The notes under the pieces were generated by a model, which was given only the letters and a program-made list of their open reading frames with translations, ran no database searches and had not been told where the DNA came from. The position numbers and the translations under genes were made by a program. DNA of 64,000 nucleotides from the NCBI RefSeq assembly GCF_014274685.1, contig NZ_CP060393.1, positions 2,849,501 to 2,913,500 of the forward strand, in the 5' to 3' direction. This document shows, piece after piece, positions 43,448 to 53,257 of this stretch (positions within the stretch are counted from its first letter, which is position 1; every line of letters starts with the position of its first letter). The DNA is from Edaphobacter sp. 4G125. GTDB lineage: Bacteria > Acidobacteriota > Terriglobia > Terriglobales > Acidobacteriaceae.

Positions 43448-44428
43448 CTATGCGCTGACTTGCTGACTCGCAGTTTGCTGGCTCACCGACTCCGCCAATA
43501 ACTCGCCTTGTTCCGCGTAGGCTTTCGCTACTCCCGTAACCAACGTGCGAATTCTGGCCATCACGCCCACGCGTTCTGTTACTGAAATTGCGCCTCGCGC
43601 ATCCAGCAGGTTGAAGACATGCGAGCACTTCAACGCCAGTTCATATGCTCCCAGTACGGGGAACCGTTTCAGAGTCAGCGCATCCATCCTTTTCATGCCC
43701 TTCGCTTGCTCCAGCAAATCCAGGCACTCTGCTTCATATAGCTTCAGATGCTCCCATAGCTTGGAAACTTCAGCGTAATCGAAGCTATACGCCGAGAACT
43801 GCTCTTCTTCGGCCAGACGCATCTCGCCATATGTCACCTTGCGGCCAGTGTCCGGCTCGACAGCCCAGACGATGTCGTAGATCGAGTCGACGTCCTGCAG
43901 AAACCCCGCGATCCGCTCCAGCCCATATGTGATTTCTCCGCAGATCGGATCCAGATCCATACCCCCGCACTGTTGGAAGTACGTGAACTGTGTGATCTCG
44001 AGACCATCCAGCATCACCTGCCAGCCCACTCCCCACGCCCCGCCAACTGGCCACTCCCAGTTGTCCTCTTCGAACTTGATATCGTGCTCACGCAAATCGA
44101 TCCCGATCGCCTCCAACGACTCGAGATACAGCTCCTGAATCCGTTCCGGTGGTGGCTTCAGAATCACCTGCAACTGCGTATGCCTATAGAGACGGTTGGG
44201 ATTCTCTCCATACCGCCCATCCGCAGGTCGACGTGAGGGTTGCGCATAGGCAATCCGCACCGGCTTCGGTCCCAGCACACGCAGAAAGGTGTCTGGAGAC
44301 ATCGTGCCTGCGCCAACCTCTACGTCATACGGCTGCTGCAACACACACCCCTGTTCGGCCCAAAACCGCTGTAGCCGGAACAGAAGCTCCTGAAACGTAA
44401 GCACTTTCTTCTCGTCTTTGCGCGTCAC
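43448..44428 (-). CDS. glyQ: Glycine--tRNA ligase alpha subunit
   Basis: 326 residues, about 20 longer than E. coli GlyQ because of a C-terminal Gln/Ala/Ser-rich tail ([16 protein letters not shown]). The catalytic class II core is clear: [112 protein letters not shown], and [20 protein letters not shown]. It activates glycine and charges tRNA-Gly with GlyS. It heads the leftward glyQ-glyS unit. Confidence 0.97.
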   Translation of the reverse strand: MTRKDEKKVLTFQELLFRLQRFWAEQGCVLQQPYDVEVGAGTMSPDTFLRVLGPKPVRIAYAQPSRRPADGRYGENPNRLYRHTQLQVILKPPPERIQELYLESLEAIGIDLREHDIKFEEDNWEWPVGGAWGVGWQVMLDGLEITQFTYFQQCGGMDLDPICGEITYGLERIAGFLQDVDSIYDIVWAVEPDTGRKVTYGEMRLAEEEQFSAYSFDYAEVSKLWEHLKLYEAECLDLLEQAKGMKRMDALTLKRFPVLGAYELALKCSHVFNLLDARGAISVTERVGVMARIRTLVTGVAKAYAEQGELLAESVSQQTASQQVSA

Positions 44429-44480
44429 CCGCTTAACTCACCGTCCAGATTGATCTTTTCTTGATTCTAAATGCATTGCG

Positions 44481-45413
44481 CTACGGATTAGGTCCATTCG
44501 AGTGTATGAAAGCCAACAGATCGCTGGTGAACCGTTCCGGACGTTCCCAGTGCAGTGCGTGCCCGGTCTCTGGATACGCCTTCAAGGATGCATGGGAAAT
44601 GTTCTTCAAAAGCACTTCCTGGTCCTCCCTGTGAAAGATCGAATCCTTCTCTCCCCAAAGCAGCAAGGTAGGAACCTTGATCTTCTTCAAATCCTCCAAT
44701 GGATCGCCCGCGCTGATACTGGCTCCCAACCCATGCCATGTTGCCGCCGGAACCCGTTGGGCCTCACCCACCATCATCTCGAAGAACCACGCTGGCACCG
44801 GATGGTAGATCGTGCTGGCCTGAAAATCGCGGGCAAACGTATACGGAATCGGGTCTGTTAATTTCGCAAATGGGCTGGTCACCTCGTCTTCCGACGAACC
44901 CGCCTTATGCGTCCCCGGCCCTGAGCCGACCAGCACCAGCCGGTCCAGATGCCCCGTATCCTGTTCTGCAACCTTTTGCGCAACAAAACTCCCCAGCGAG
45001 TGCCCAACAAGCGTTGCATGTTGAATGTGGAGCTGATCCAGAAATTCGAGGATATCTCCTGCAAAATCAGCGCGGGAGTATCCCCGTGCAGGATGGTCCG
45101 AAAGCCCATGACCACGCAGGGTTATGGCGTAGACACAATAGTTGGCAGGCAGTAGAGGAAGGACTCTGGCAAAAGAGTGCCAGGAGTCCCCTGCTCCGTG
45201 CAGCATTACGATGACCGGACCGTTTGGATCCCCTTGAACGGCATAGTTAAGAGTGATGCCGTTCCGAAGCTTAATCACCTGCGACGAGATACGGTCTTCA
45301 TCTGACCAATGAGTAGAAGGCGTCTGCGCATACAGCCGTCCCCAAGCCAAAAGTAGAACAAGGAAAAAACTGGAGAGGGTGCCCCAACGACGCAAAAAAC
45401 CTGAGTGCTCCAT
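44481..45413 (-). CDS. Alpha/beta hydrolase, exported
   Basis: 310 residues. A signal sequence at ~8-30 (RRWGTLSSFFLVLLLAWGRLYAQ) places it outside the inner membrane. The alpha/beta-hydrolase fold 1 is clear: VIVMLHGAGDSWHSFARVLPLL (oxyanion strand), TLRGHGLSDHPARGYSRADFAGDI, nucleophile Ser at about residue 138 in VGHSLGSF, Asp in LLLWGEKDSIF, and His in ETGHALHWERPERF. This triad is typical of esterases, haloperoxidase-like and epoxide-hydrolase-like enzymes; the substrate is not predictable. It stands alone: upstream is a 160-bp gap, and downstream the glyQ gene begins after 52 bp. Confidence 0.88.
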   Translation of the reverse strand: MEHSGFLRRWGTLSSFFLVLLLAWGRLYAQTPSTHWSDEDRISSQVIKLRNGITLNYAVQGDPNGPVIVMLHGAGDSWHSFARVLPLLPANYCVYAITLRGHGLSDHPARGYSRADFAGDILEFLDQLHIQHATLVGHSLGSFVAQKVAEQDTGHLDRLVLVGSGPGTHKAGSSEDEVTSPFAKLTDPIPYTFARDFQASTIYHPVPAWFFEMMVGEAQRVPAATWHGLGASISAGDPLEDLKKIKVPTLLLWGEKDSIFHREDQEVLLKNISHASLKAYPETGHALHWERPERFTSDLLAFIHSNGPNP

Positions 45414-45573
45414 AAGATACCTTCCTTAACAGATAGGTCTTGCACAGCATGGAAAATGCCGGTTATATATGTCCGGCAGGAGTTTTTACCGATCGGTAAC
45501 GTCACTCTACACTATCCGCCCTAGACAGTTTCGAATCGACAGGATGTAGACGATTTCAGAAACGAGGATCAGC

Positions 45574-45750
45574 GTGAGCAGATATACAACTCGAACACTG
45601 CTGACGATCCTGATGTATGCCGGGGTAGGTCTCTTTCTTCTTCCCTATTTCACAGGCAAAGCCTCGACGGCTCCGTTGCTGATGCTGCTCGGTGGAATCA
45701 TCTCTGTCGTCTGCGGCCTGCTGCGTTGTTATTTGACGGAAGACAAATAA
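45574..45750 (+). CDS. Small two-helix membrane protein
   Basis: 58 residues from the GTG at 45574 (GAGG 6 nt upstream) to the TAA at 45748-45750. Sequence reads VSRYTTRTLLTILMYAGVGLFLLPYF, then a short KAST turn, then PLLMLLGGIISVVCGLLRCYLTEDK: two hydrophobic helices of ~17-20 residues with basic residues at both outer ends, as expected for a small hairpin membrane protein. It ends 5 bp before the stop of the convergent VWA gene. No family is recognised; short length makes this a moderate call. Confidence 0.5.
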   Translation: MSRYTTRTLLTILMYAGVGLFLLPYFTGKASTAPLLMLLGGIISVVCGLLRCYLTEDK

Positions 45751-45755
45751 CTTCC

Positions 45756-46829
45756 CTACCGCGAGGAAGTCTCTGAAGGAGTCATCGGCCCCGTAGCGGT
45801 TGCCACCTGAGCTGTCTTGAGTACGCGATATCCATCCCGCGTGCGAATACGATATTTCTGAGCATTCTCTCCAACCAACTTGACCGAAATTGATCTCCAC
45901 CCTCGATTTGGATTCGGTTGAGGATAATAGCTCAGCGAATAGAGGTGTGCTAAATCTTCGCGGATGGAAGCAAACGCGTCTTTCTCATCCTTCCAGCTCT
46001 TCGCAAAATAGGCCTTGCCTCCCGTAGCCTTGCTCATCCTTTCGAAAACAGCGGTCGAGATTGGTTCGGCCTGTGCATCGCGTGTGCTGATCATGTAGAT
46101 GATGGTGCCCGTGGACTGTGCTAACTCTGCAACATCCTCTGGAGGAACCAGGCTCGCATTATCTGGACCGTTGGAAAAAACAACGATTGCCTTGCGCCCA
46201 GTAAACTGCGCAGCGTCTTTTACCGTCATCAGAAGTGAGTTATAAAGAGCCGCATCATCTCCCGCCACAGTGCTGCGAACCCCTCGCAACACGGTCGCCC
46301 GATCCGACGTAGGAGGAACAGCTCGCAAAAGGTCGCGACTGTAAGAGTAGAGTGCTACCCGGGAAGCTCCTTCCAGCGATCTCACAAAATCAGCAATCGC
46401 ATCCTGGGCAAATACAAAGCCGCGATACATGTAATTGCTGGTATCGAAAAGAATAAAAACATTGGAACCGGTTGGCATTGGACCAGCTGGCGCAGGAGTA
46501 GCTTCAGTCGCAGCCTCTCCAGAAGGAATGACGATTTTTTGCGAAATCATCTTTCCCTCCGGCGCGCTCCATACCAGGCGTCGCGTCGGCTCGTTACCCT
46601 CTTCAAATGTCGCAACCTTCTCTGGAATCTTGTCTTCCGTAATCACAAAGTCTTCTGGTTTAAGTCCACTGATGTAATTCCCTTTACGGTCCGTAACCGC
46701 TATATTCAGCTGCACCAGAACTACGTTCACCAGGATCCGCGAATCATCCTGAGCCGATACCTGCCGTCCCCCTCCAAGGGGCAACAGAAAAGAGGAAAGG
46801 ACTGCCATCGAAAGTAGATCTTTTCTCAT
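45756..46829 (-). CDS. Secreted VWA-domain protein (acidobacterial type)
   Basis: 357 residues. Signal peptide RKDLLSMAVLSSFLLPLGGGRQVSAQ (2-27). N-terminal beta region with the Acidobacteria-associated start VNVVLVQLNIAVTDRKGNYISGLKPEDFVITEDKIPEKVATFE (~32-75), a Pro/Ala-rich linker, then a von Willebrand factor A domain ~125-300 (NVFILFDTSNYMYRGFVFAQDAIADFVRSLEGASRVALYSYS, GRKAIVVFSNGPDNASL). The metal site DxSxS is degenerate (DTSNY), so metal-dependent binding may be weak or absent. The stop of the 1056-residue secreted gene overlaps its start by 4 bp (46826-46829), so the two are translated together. The role is probably extracytoplasmic protein binding; no specific pathway is known. Confidence 0.85.
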   Translation of the reverse strand: MRKDLLSMAVLSSFLLPLGGGRQVSAQDDSRILVNVVLVQLNIAVTDRKGNYISGLKPEDFVITEDKIPEKVATFEEGNEPTRRLVWSAPEGKMISQKIVIPSGEAATEATPAPAGPMPTGSNVFILFDTSNYMYRGFVFAQDAIADFVRSLEGASRVALYSYSRDLLRAVPPTSDRATVLRGVRSTVAGDDAALYNSLLMTVKDAAQFTGRKAIVVFSNGPDNASLVPPEDVAELAQSTGTIIYMISTRDAQAEPISTAVFERMSKATGGKAYFAKSWKDEKDAFASIREDLAHLYSLSYYPQPNPNRGWRSISVKLVGENAQKYRIRTRDGYRVLKTAQVATATGPMTPSETSSR

Positions 46830-49800
46830 CGAGCACCTCCAATTGCGGTCTCTCGCGAATCCACTTGAGGAGATCGCAACGATACAGCCGTCGTTACAGG
46901 AGACGGCGCAATCTTACCTTGTAGAAACTCCTGACCGGTCTCATACATCGCACGCTCCAGCGCAGGCCAGTCTTCCAGGTCTGTTGCAAAGATCTTGGCT
47001 GTCATGCTCTTCGCAAGTTCTGGAACCAGTCGATTGAGCGCTGCCGGTTCATACCCCTTCTCATCCGCGAGACGCGCCCAGTAAAGGTTGTTCGATTCCC
47101 ACGACTCCCCAAACAAGCGACTCGACTCCCCACCAAATGAGGGAAAGGGTTTGACATACAGCAACCCCGGAGCATAGCTCCGCGCAAGAATCGGATGCGG
47201 AACTCCAAAGTCCTGAGAAAGACGTTTCGCCGAAGTCTCCTCCGGGTTCTTCGTGCAAAGAGTATCCAGTTCCTGGTTTTCCGCTCCGATCGAAGAGGCA
47301 TGCCCCGGGTATCGGCTCCGAAATTCCGTCGAAAGATAAAAGGTATCGGCCGGCATCGTCTGCGAAAGCACCGCGACCGCATCTTCGTGCTGAACAAGAG
47401 ATCTCTCAAGCACTTCAAGTCGCTGCGGCCCCATGCGATCGGCTAGGATCTGCACGACTTCACCCCGCAGCGCCGCGTCACCTTCGGCTGCTATCAATAT
47501 CTCTTCTCCAGCTCGCTGATAAAGGGTCACCGCATGGAGCTCATCCCGGCTTACATTCCACCAGCGTGGAACAGTCGCACTCACCAACAGGTCAGGAACC
47601 AACTCCTTCCAGATGAGCGCCTGCACATTCTCAGGAGCAATAAAATCCTGCTCCGTCGCAGCCAGAGCGTACGGAAGGTCAGCAAGTGAACCCATCAGGT
47701 AGGCTCCTCCACCAGCTGGCGTCCCTACTCCCATCAACTCTGGAGCAAGCCATGAGTGCTCTGTTGCAGATACCGAGACGCCCGAAAAATCGTGGGAACG
47801 TACGAAGAGCGAGTTATTGTGCAACACCTGCGCCCCAGGAGGCTCGTAATACGCATAGTTGAGCCCGACCAATGCGTCCCGCAGGAATGGCATCAGTTGT
47901 CCACGTGCTGTCTCAAGCTGCCCTTTATTGCCCGGCCCTTTAATCACCTTTGTCAGGTCCGTTTTAATCTGCAATTCCGCGTGATGCGTGGAATACACTC
48001 CGGGGGCCCAGTTGATCTTTTCGCTATTGGTAAAGATCGGACGCGGCATCTCAAACTCGCGTAGCTCCCCAGCCATGGCCAGCATATTGGCTGGAGCTGG
48101 CGCCCCTTGCTCCATCGCGCTTAGACCATCGCTCAATCCGAAGAGCGTATCCAGCGAGACGAGCCTCTGGTCCTCCAACACATTCCGAATGCGATTCGCA
48201 ATCTCCTGACGGGCTCTCTGAGCTTCTGCCCCAGGCTGCTGCGGCCCTGCCAGAAGCTCAACCAGCTGGTCCTGGGTAAAGTTTGGTTTGCTCGCAGCCA
48301 GCATCACTTCGTTCAGAGAAGAACGCGTCGCATCGAACAGTTCCGTGGACGAAGTCACTTTAGCGAAAGGACCAATCATCTTCAACCACGAATCGTTCCA
48401 CTCACTTTCAGGAATCTCCCTCTGGCGCGCAAGAATCTGCCACAACCCAACGTTCGCCTGAAATGCTCCAACTGCATTTCCCCGTAGTGTTCCGTTCGAG
48501 GTGTTTCCGACAGACTCCGCAACAGTCATGAAGCGTGTAATCGACTCATCCGTCAGTTCAGGAAACTCAGAAAAGATCAGATACCATGCTCCAAAGCGCG
48601 GAAAGTTTTTGGCCAGAAGCTGAGCTGTTGCAGGGGAAAGCCCTCGATCGGCTGGTCGCCTCGAATCAATCTCGCTCAACATCAGATACGTTTGCAGAGG
48701 GCCGGTATCTGAGTCCATGCGCGAAAGAGACGTCATCCCCTCCAATAATTGTTCTGGGCTGTTCCATCCGCGAGCACGTTTCGTCCAGAAGTGCACCAGT
48801 TTGTAATCAGACTTTTGGGCAAGATCATCCTTCCATACGGTTAGGCCCCCAGGCACATGAGGCTGGCCATCAGGATCCCATGCCACGCGAGTAAACAACA
48901 CCAGCATGCCAGGAGCTTTACGAAAGACGCTTGCCGTAGAAGCAGGCTCAATCCCCGGCGAACGAAGGGCTTCATACATCCGTTTCAATCGATCGGGTTG
49001 CGTCAGGTGTTGTTGCTGCGTCTGGCTTACACGCGAAAGCGCATCATAATACGCTGCGAGCCAGCCATTATCTTTCGCCAGAAGACGCAGAACAAACTCT
49101 CCCGGATTTTCAGGGCTGGCCCCTACCAACTCTTTCCATACCGGTTCCGTACCCACTCCTCCCGGTACCAGAACTCGATTATTGCGAATCGAGATCTGAT
49201 TGCCATAGAAGTTCATCACGGGTGCAAAAGGCAACAGTCTCCCTAACCCGGGGGATTTCGCTAATGCAAGATTCGTCTCCTCGTCATTGCGAGACATTGC
49301 CCAATAGAGCCTGGCGACTACTGGATCTCCCAGAAGAAGGTCCACCAGATTGGCTGCAGGGTGCTTTCGCCCCACCTCCAGCCAATCTGCTTCATGTAGG
49401 AGAACCGGAACGCGAGTCGACGGAAACTGATATTGAAACGGTATCCCTTTCTGCAGGCATTCTTCCAGCGTCATTAACGGAAACCCTGAATCGATCGTCA
49501 GAAACGCCCGGTCAGGATTCGAAGTGGCCAGAACAAGATTTCTATCTCGGCAACTCCCCACCACCCGATAGCCAAGAATCTGAATCAGCGTACCCACATC
49601 GCCGCAGCCTTGGACTGTAATTGTCTCCGTGCTACCGGCTAGGATCTGCAACTCGCGGGCCTGCTGAACATAACGATCCAACAGAAGCAGGAACTCAGTA
49701 GGCTTATTTTGACTGTACCCCTGCATAAAAACGTTTCTGGCCAGTAATGGCAAAACATCCTCAGACGGGATCTTCTGACTGATGCCTGCCATACGAAGAA

Positions 49801-49996
49801 ACGAGCGCAGAGGGCCAGGAAGAACCACCTTTTCCGACGCGTGCGAAGCTACATCTCCGCTTCGCGTTGTTCGATCAGATCGTTGTACTGAAGCAGGGTT
49901 CGTCTGCGCTTCGACCAGAAGCGGGCACACAACACCACAAAGAAGACTCAGGAAGAATGAAACGGGCCGTCGAGGAAGTAACTTCATCACAGACAC
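46826..49996 (-). CDS. Large secreted protein of unknown function
   Basis: 1056 residues. Signal peptide up to about residue 30 (LPRRPVSFFLSLLCGVVCPLLVEAQ). No known domain is recognised. The protein looks globular and helix-rich with regular composition: RNVFMQGYSQNKPTEFLLLLDRYVQQARELQILAGS, LTIDSGFPLMTLEECLQKGIPFQYQFPSTRVPVLL, LLRDPVVARLYWAMSRNDEET-like segments, FLRDALVGLNYAYYEPPGAQVLHNNSLFVRSHDFSG, and a C-terminal part with YAPGLLYVKPFPSFGGESSRLFGESWESNNLYWARLADEKGYEPAALN. Some stretches (residues ~120-170) resemble a secretin-type or regulatory beta module, but weakly. It is the first gene of a leftward pair, coupled by a 4-bp overlap to the VWA protein, so both probably form one extracytoplasmic complex. 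Confidence 0.7.
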   Translation of the reverse strand: MSVMKLLPRRPVSFFLSLLCGVVCPLLVEAQTNPASVQRSDRTTRSGDVASHASEKVVLPGPLRSFLRMAGISQKIPSEDVLPLLARNVFMQGYSQNKPTEFLLLLDRYVQQARELQILAGSTETITVQGCGDVGTLIQILGYRVVGSCRDRNLVLATSNPDRAFLTIDSGFPLMTLEECLQKGIPFQYQFPSTRVPVLLHEADWLEVGRKHPAANLVDLLLGDPVVARLYWAMSRNDEETNLALAKSPGLGRLLPFAPVMNFYGNQISIRNNRVLVPGGVGTEPVWKELVGASPENPGEFVLRLLAKDNGWLAAYYDALSRVSQTQQQHLTQPDRLKRMYEALRSPGIEPASTASVFRKAPGMLVLFTRVAWDPDGQPHVPGGLTVWKDDLAQKSDYKLVHFWTKRARGWNSPEQLLEGMTSLSRMDSDTGPLQTYLMLSEIDSRRPADRGLSPATAQLLAKNFPRFGAWYLIFSEFPELTDESITRFMTVAESVGNTSNGTLRGNAVGAFQANVGLWQILARQREIPESEWNDSWLKMIGPFAKVTSSTELFDATRSSLNEVMLAASKPNFTQDQLVELLAGPQQPGAEAQRARQEIANRIRNVLEDQRLVSLDTLFGLSDGLSAMEQGAPAPANMLAMAGELREFEMPRPIFTNSEKINWAPGVYSTHHAELQIKTDLTKVIKGPGNKGQLETARGQLMPFLRDALVGLNYAYYEPPGAQVLHNNSLFVRSHDFSGVSVSATEHSWLAPELMGVGTPAGGGAYLMGSLADLPYALAATEQDFIAPENVQALIWKELVPDLLVSATVPRWWNVSRDELHAVTLYQRAGEEILIAAEGDAALRGEVVQILADRMGPQRLEVLERSLVQHEDAVAVLSQTMPADTFYLSTEFRSRYPGHASSIGAENQELDTLCTKNPEETSAKRLSQDFGVPHPILARSYAPGLLYVKPFPSFGGESSRLFGESWESNNLYWARLADEKGYEPAALNRLVPELAKSMTAKIFATDLEDWPALERAMYETGQEFLQGKIAPSPVTTAVSLRSPQVDSRETAIGGAR

Positions 49997-50283
49997 CTCA
50001 TCAGAACCACTGAGATGTGTCAGTTCACGGAACTCTGCCGAGAGAACAGTCGGGACCTGTTTTCAAACGCCTGCCACACGCTCTCGGCGTGAATTGGCAC
50101 TCGTGAAACCACCTTTCGGCTTCACTTTTGTCGAACCAATATATACATCATCTTTGGTTCAAGACCAGTTTTTGCGGGGCCCAAAAGTCAGAAGAATGTA
50201 AATTTTTCTCCCTTTAAAGAAAAACCCACCCTTTTTGGATGCACTCTGCCTTCCCAAAGGGAGCTTTCATTCCGCGGCTATCG

Positions 50284-50955
50284 CTATCCCACAAGAATGA
50301 CGTCCAGAAACCGCGGACCGTGGACCCCCTTGATGCGGGTCATCTCAATATCTGCTGTCGCAGAAGGCCCTGCAAAAAACGTCGTCGGCAGCTCTGCAGA
50401 CTTTTCCAGGCGGACGATCGCTTCAGGCACCGTTTCAACCACATCCTCTACCCGAACCAGGCAGAGATGATAGTCAGGAATCAGCGATGCGGCCCGCCTT
50501 CCCTGCCCCGGTACATTCTGCAGTACCACTGATCCCGTAATTGCAATGGCACAGGTAGAGGCCGTCATCACTCCCTCAAAACCATCCAGTTCTGTATAGG
50601 AAGCCTGCCCATCCACTACAAACTCAACTCCCGCCGGAAGCCAGACAGGGTTCAGCCCCTGCGGTATCAATATCCTCCGCAAGCCGCGAGCGCCCAACAT
50701 CTTAGCAACAGCATCCGCAATCGCTGACTCAGTAGTTCGAACCACATGGGCATCGTAGTCGCGAAGCCGATCTTCCAGTAGATCAACCAGCTGCTCCCGA
50801 GACAGACTCGCTTCTCTCCGATAGTCTCGTTGAATTTCTCTCCACTGCTGCGCCGCCTGCGCGCCATCCGCAGCCCCGCCATTCGCAGCACGAATCCTGC
50901 GCAAAACTTCGGCCCGCGCTGCCGAGGAATCAATCCCGGTTATCTCAGTTGCCAC
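50284..50955 (-). CDS. lutC: LutC/YkgG-type LUD-domain protein of lactate oxidation
   Basis: 223 residues from the GTG at 50955, which has GGGGGAG just upstream and overlaps the lutB stop by 11 bp; the ATG at 50982 is less likely. LUD domain with QWREIQRDYRREASLSREQLVDLLEDRLRDYDAHV, ILIPQGLNPVWLPAGVEFV, LDGFEGVMTASTCAIAITGSVVLQNVPGQGRRAASLIPDYHLCLV, and the terminal PSATADIEMTRIKGVHGPRFLDVILV, the LutC/YkgG signature. With LutA and LutB it makes an iron-sulfur L-lactate oxidising complex, which feeds electrons to the respiratory chain and gives pyruvate. Last gene of lutABC. Confidence 0.92.
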   Translation of the reverse strand: MATEITGIDSSAARAEVLRRIRAANGGAADGAQAAQQWREIQRDYRREASLSREQLVDLLEDRLRDYDAHVVRTTESAIADAVAKMLGARGLRRILIPQGLNPVWLPAGVEFVVDGQASYTELDGFEGVMTASTCAIAITGSVVLQNVPGQGRRAASLIPDYHLCLVRVEDVVETVPEAIVRLEKSAELPTTFFAGPSATADIEMTRIKGVHGPRFLDVILVG

Positions 50956-52393
50956 GGCTCCCCCGCTTCTCCCACCATTCACGGAAGGTTTCCTTCGGCA
51001 TCTCCTTGAGATCCCTCACCTGCGTCCATCCTCCGAGCAATCCAGGAAGCCAACCAATCCATCCCTCTCCGCTCCCATCCTTCCGGACCAGCGGCGTCTC
51101 GGCGATCCTGCCTAACCGCTGCGCCGCCCGAAACCTGCGCTCGGAACGGAAGATAGCCCCTGCAGCCTTCATCGCCAACGCCTCAGGGTTCAACGGTCCC
51201 TTTTGCTTCACCACCTTATTTCGTAGATGGATCAGCACCTCAGGGATATTGATCTTCACCGGACAAACCTCATAGCAGGCTCCGCATAATGACGATGCAT
51301 ACGGCAGCGTCTGCGCATGGTGAAGTTGCTGCAACTGCGGCGTAAGGATTGCCCCAATCGGCCCTGCATAAACCGAGCCATAGGCATGGCCGCCGGTCTG
51401 TCGATAGACCGGGCAGGCGTTCTGACATGCGCCGCAACGGATGCAGTTTAACGTCTGCCTTCCTTCGCCATCTGCCAGAACCTCGGTACGGGCGTTATCC
51501 ATCAGCACCACATGAAAGTTCTTCGGCCCATCTCCTGCGTGCACACCGGTCCAAATGGAGTTGTACGGATTCATCCGCTCGCCTGTAGCCGATCGAGGCA
51601 GAAGCTGCAGCACGACCTCCAGGTCCTGATAGCGCGATAGAACCTTGTCGATTCCGGCAACAGTAATCAGCGTATCGGGGAGCGTAAGGCACATCCTTCC
51701 ATTGCCTTCGCTCTCTACGATGCACACGCCACCTGTCTCTGCGATCAGGAAATTCGCCCCGCTGACCGCCGTCTTGACTCTCAGGAACTTCTCCCGCAGA
51801 AAACGCCTTGCTGCATCGGCAAGATCCTGGGGCTTCTCTCCCAGCTCCGGAAGGTTCATCTCCCGCTGGAAGATTTCTCGAATCTGCTGACGATTCTTGT
51901 GCAGCGCGGGCACCACGATGTGTGAGGGCTGATCATGCCCAAGCTGAATAATCAGCTCCGCCAAATCTGTCTCGTAGGCTCGAACACCGGCTGCCTCCAG
52001 CGCGAGATTCAGATGAATCTCCTCCGTGGTCATCGACTTGATCTTGATGACCTCAGAGGAACCGCTCGCCTTCACCAGCGCAGTAACGATCTGTTTGGCC
52101 TCTTCCCCATCCCTGGCCCAGTGGACCTGTCCACCGGCACGCGTGCAATTGCGCTCGAACTCCTCCAGGTAGAAGTCCATATTCGCCATCGCATGCTCGC
52201 GAATCTGCCGTCCACTCTCGCGAAGTTCCTGCCAGTCCGGCATCTCGCCCACCACGCGAGCCCGTTTATTCTGGATCACCTCCGTCGCATGACGAACGTT
52301 CTTTCTCAGCTGTGTGTCTTCCAGCGTTGCGCGTGCTGCGATTGGAAACGTTGGCGAGGTCTTCGGATCGAGGACCGAACCTGCTGTGCTCAC
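50945..52393 (-). CDS. lutB: LutB-type iron-sulfur protein of lactate oxidation
   Basis: 482 residues. LUD-type N-terminal half (VKASGSSEVIKIKSMTTEEIHLNLALEAAGVRAYETDLAELIIQLGHDQPSHIVVPALHKNRQQI; FLIAETGGVCIVESEGNGRMCLTLPDTLITVAGIDKV), then two [4Fe-4S] motifs CIRCGACQNACPVYRQTGGH (~310-329) and CGACYEVCPVKINIPEVL (~366-383), and a C-terminal helical tail. This is the LutB/LldF layout. It overlaps lutA (4 bp) and lutC (11 bp), so all three are translationally linked. Works with LutA and LutC to oxidise L-lactate. Confidence 0.95.
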   Translation of the reverse strand: MSTAGSVLDPKTSPTFPIAARATLEDTQLRKNVRHATEVIQNKRARVVGEMPDWQELRESGRQIREHAMANMDFYLEEFERNCTRAGGQVHWARDGEEAKQIVTALVKASGSSEVIKIKSMTTEEIHLNLALEAAGVRAYETDLAELIIQLGHDQPSHIVVPALHKNRQQIREIFQREMNLPELGEKPQDLADAARRFLREKFLRVKTAVSGANFLIAETGGVCIVESEGNGRMCLTLPDTLITVAGIDKVLSRYQDLEVVLQLLPRSATGERMNPYNSIWTGVHAGDGPKNFHVVLMDNARTEVLADGEGRQTLNCIRCGACQNACPVYRQTGGHAYGSVYAGPIGAILTPQLQQLHHAQTLPYASSLCGACYEVCPVKINIPEVLIHLRNKVVKQKGPLNPEALAMKAAGAIFRSERRFRAAQRLGRIAETPLVRKDGSGEGWIGWLPGLLGGWTQVRDLKEMPKETFREWWEKRGSRGN

Positions 52394-53157
52394 AGGACCT
52401 CCTCTTCCGTGCTGGCTAGAATCTCCGCCAGATGAACCGTCTTGACTCCGGTCCGCTGCCGGTGCAGCGCCCCCTGGATATGCATCAGGCAGCTGTTATC
52501 ACACGCCGTACATGCCTCAGCACCCGTATTCAGAACCGCCGTGGTCTTCTCCGACAGCATCGCGCTCGAAACATCCGCATTCTTCACTGCGAACGTTCCA
52601 CCAAAGCCGCAGCACTGCTCCATATTCTCAATCTCAACTAGGTCGATTCCCTTCACCGACCGCAGAAGACCCAGGGGACTGTCTCCCAGTCCAAGATTAC
52701 GCAGTCCATGGCAGCTGGCATGATAGGTCACCCGATGTGGGTAATATGCGCCTACATCCTTCAATCCCAGCCGCTTCGTCAAAAACTCAGAGAACTCATA
52801 AACACGAGGCAGCAACTCTGCCACTTCAGCCATCAGCGTCTTGTCACCAATCTCCTCGGCCATCTTCGGATAGTGATCTCGCATCATGGCCACGCAACTT
52901 GACGAGGGCACCACCACCGCCTCCGCATGACGAAACTGCTCCACAAACCTTCCCACCAGAGGCAGCGCTTCCGCCTGGTAGCCCGTATTCCAGTGCATCT
53001 GGCCGCAGCAGGTCTGTCCCGCGGGAAAATCGACCGTATGCCCCAGCCGTTCCAGCACTTTCACGACGGCCTTCCCTGTCTCAGGGAATAAAGTGTCGTT
53101 ATAACAGGTAATAAACAGCGAGACTTGCAGAACAACCTCCAGAACAATTCCGGCCAC
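52390..53157 (-). CDS. lutA: LutA-type (Fe-S)-binding protein of lactate oxidation
   Basis: 255 residues. Two cysteine-rich CCG domains: the first with SLFITCYNDTLFPETGKAVVKVLERLGHTVDFPAGQTCCGQMHWNTGY, the second with YHASCHGLRNLGLG, MEQCCGFGGTFAVK and ACDNSCLMHIQGAL. This pair of domains is the hallmark of LutA/LldE. The listed ATG at 53157 adds about ten residues (AGIVLEVVLQ) before the usual family start near VSLFITC; a GGAGG at about 53136-53140 hints at a start slightly downstream, but no standard start codon follows it, so the ATG is kept. Divergent from rhaT across a 100-bp spacer. Confidence 0.94.
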   Translation of the reverse strand: MAGIVLEVVLQVSLFITCYNDTLFPETGKAVVKVLERLGHTVDFPAGQTCCGQMHWNTGYQAEALPLVGRFVEQFRHAEAVVVPSSSCVAMMRDHYPKMAEEIGDKTLMAEVAELLPRVYEFSEFLTKRLGLKDVGAYYPHRVTYHASCHGLRNLGLGDSPLGLLRSVKGIDLVEIENMEQCCGFGGTFAVKNADVSSAMLSEKTTAVLNTGAEACTACDNSCLMHIQGALHRQRTGVKTVHLAEILASTEEEVL

Positions 53158-53257
53158 TATTCAATAGAGAGTTTATTTCCAGATACAATTTGTTGTCAGC
53201 TAAGATACGCGCTTCACGCAATCTCTGTCTTTTATCATTCCTCAATTTGGAGTCTTT

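Noticed and set aside
50209..50283. Terminator after lutC
   Set aside because: CTCCCTTT/AAAGGGAG arms exist but enclose more than 40 nt and the inner pairing is A/T only; too weak to call.
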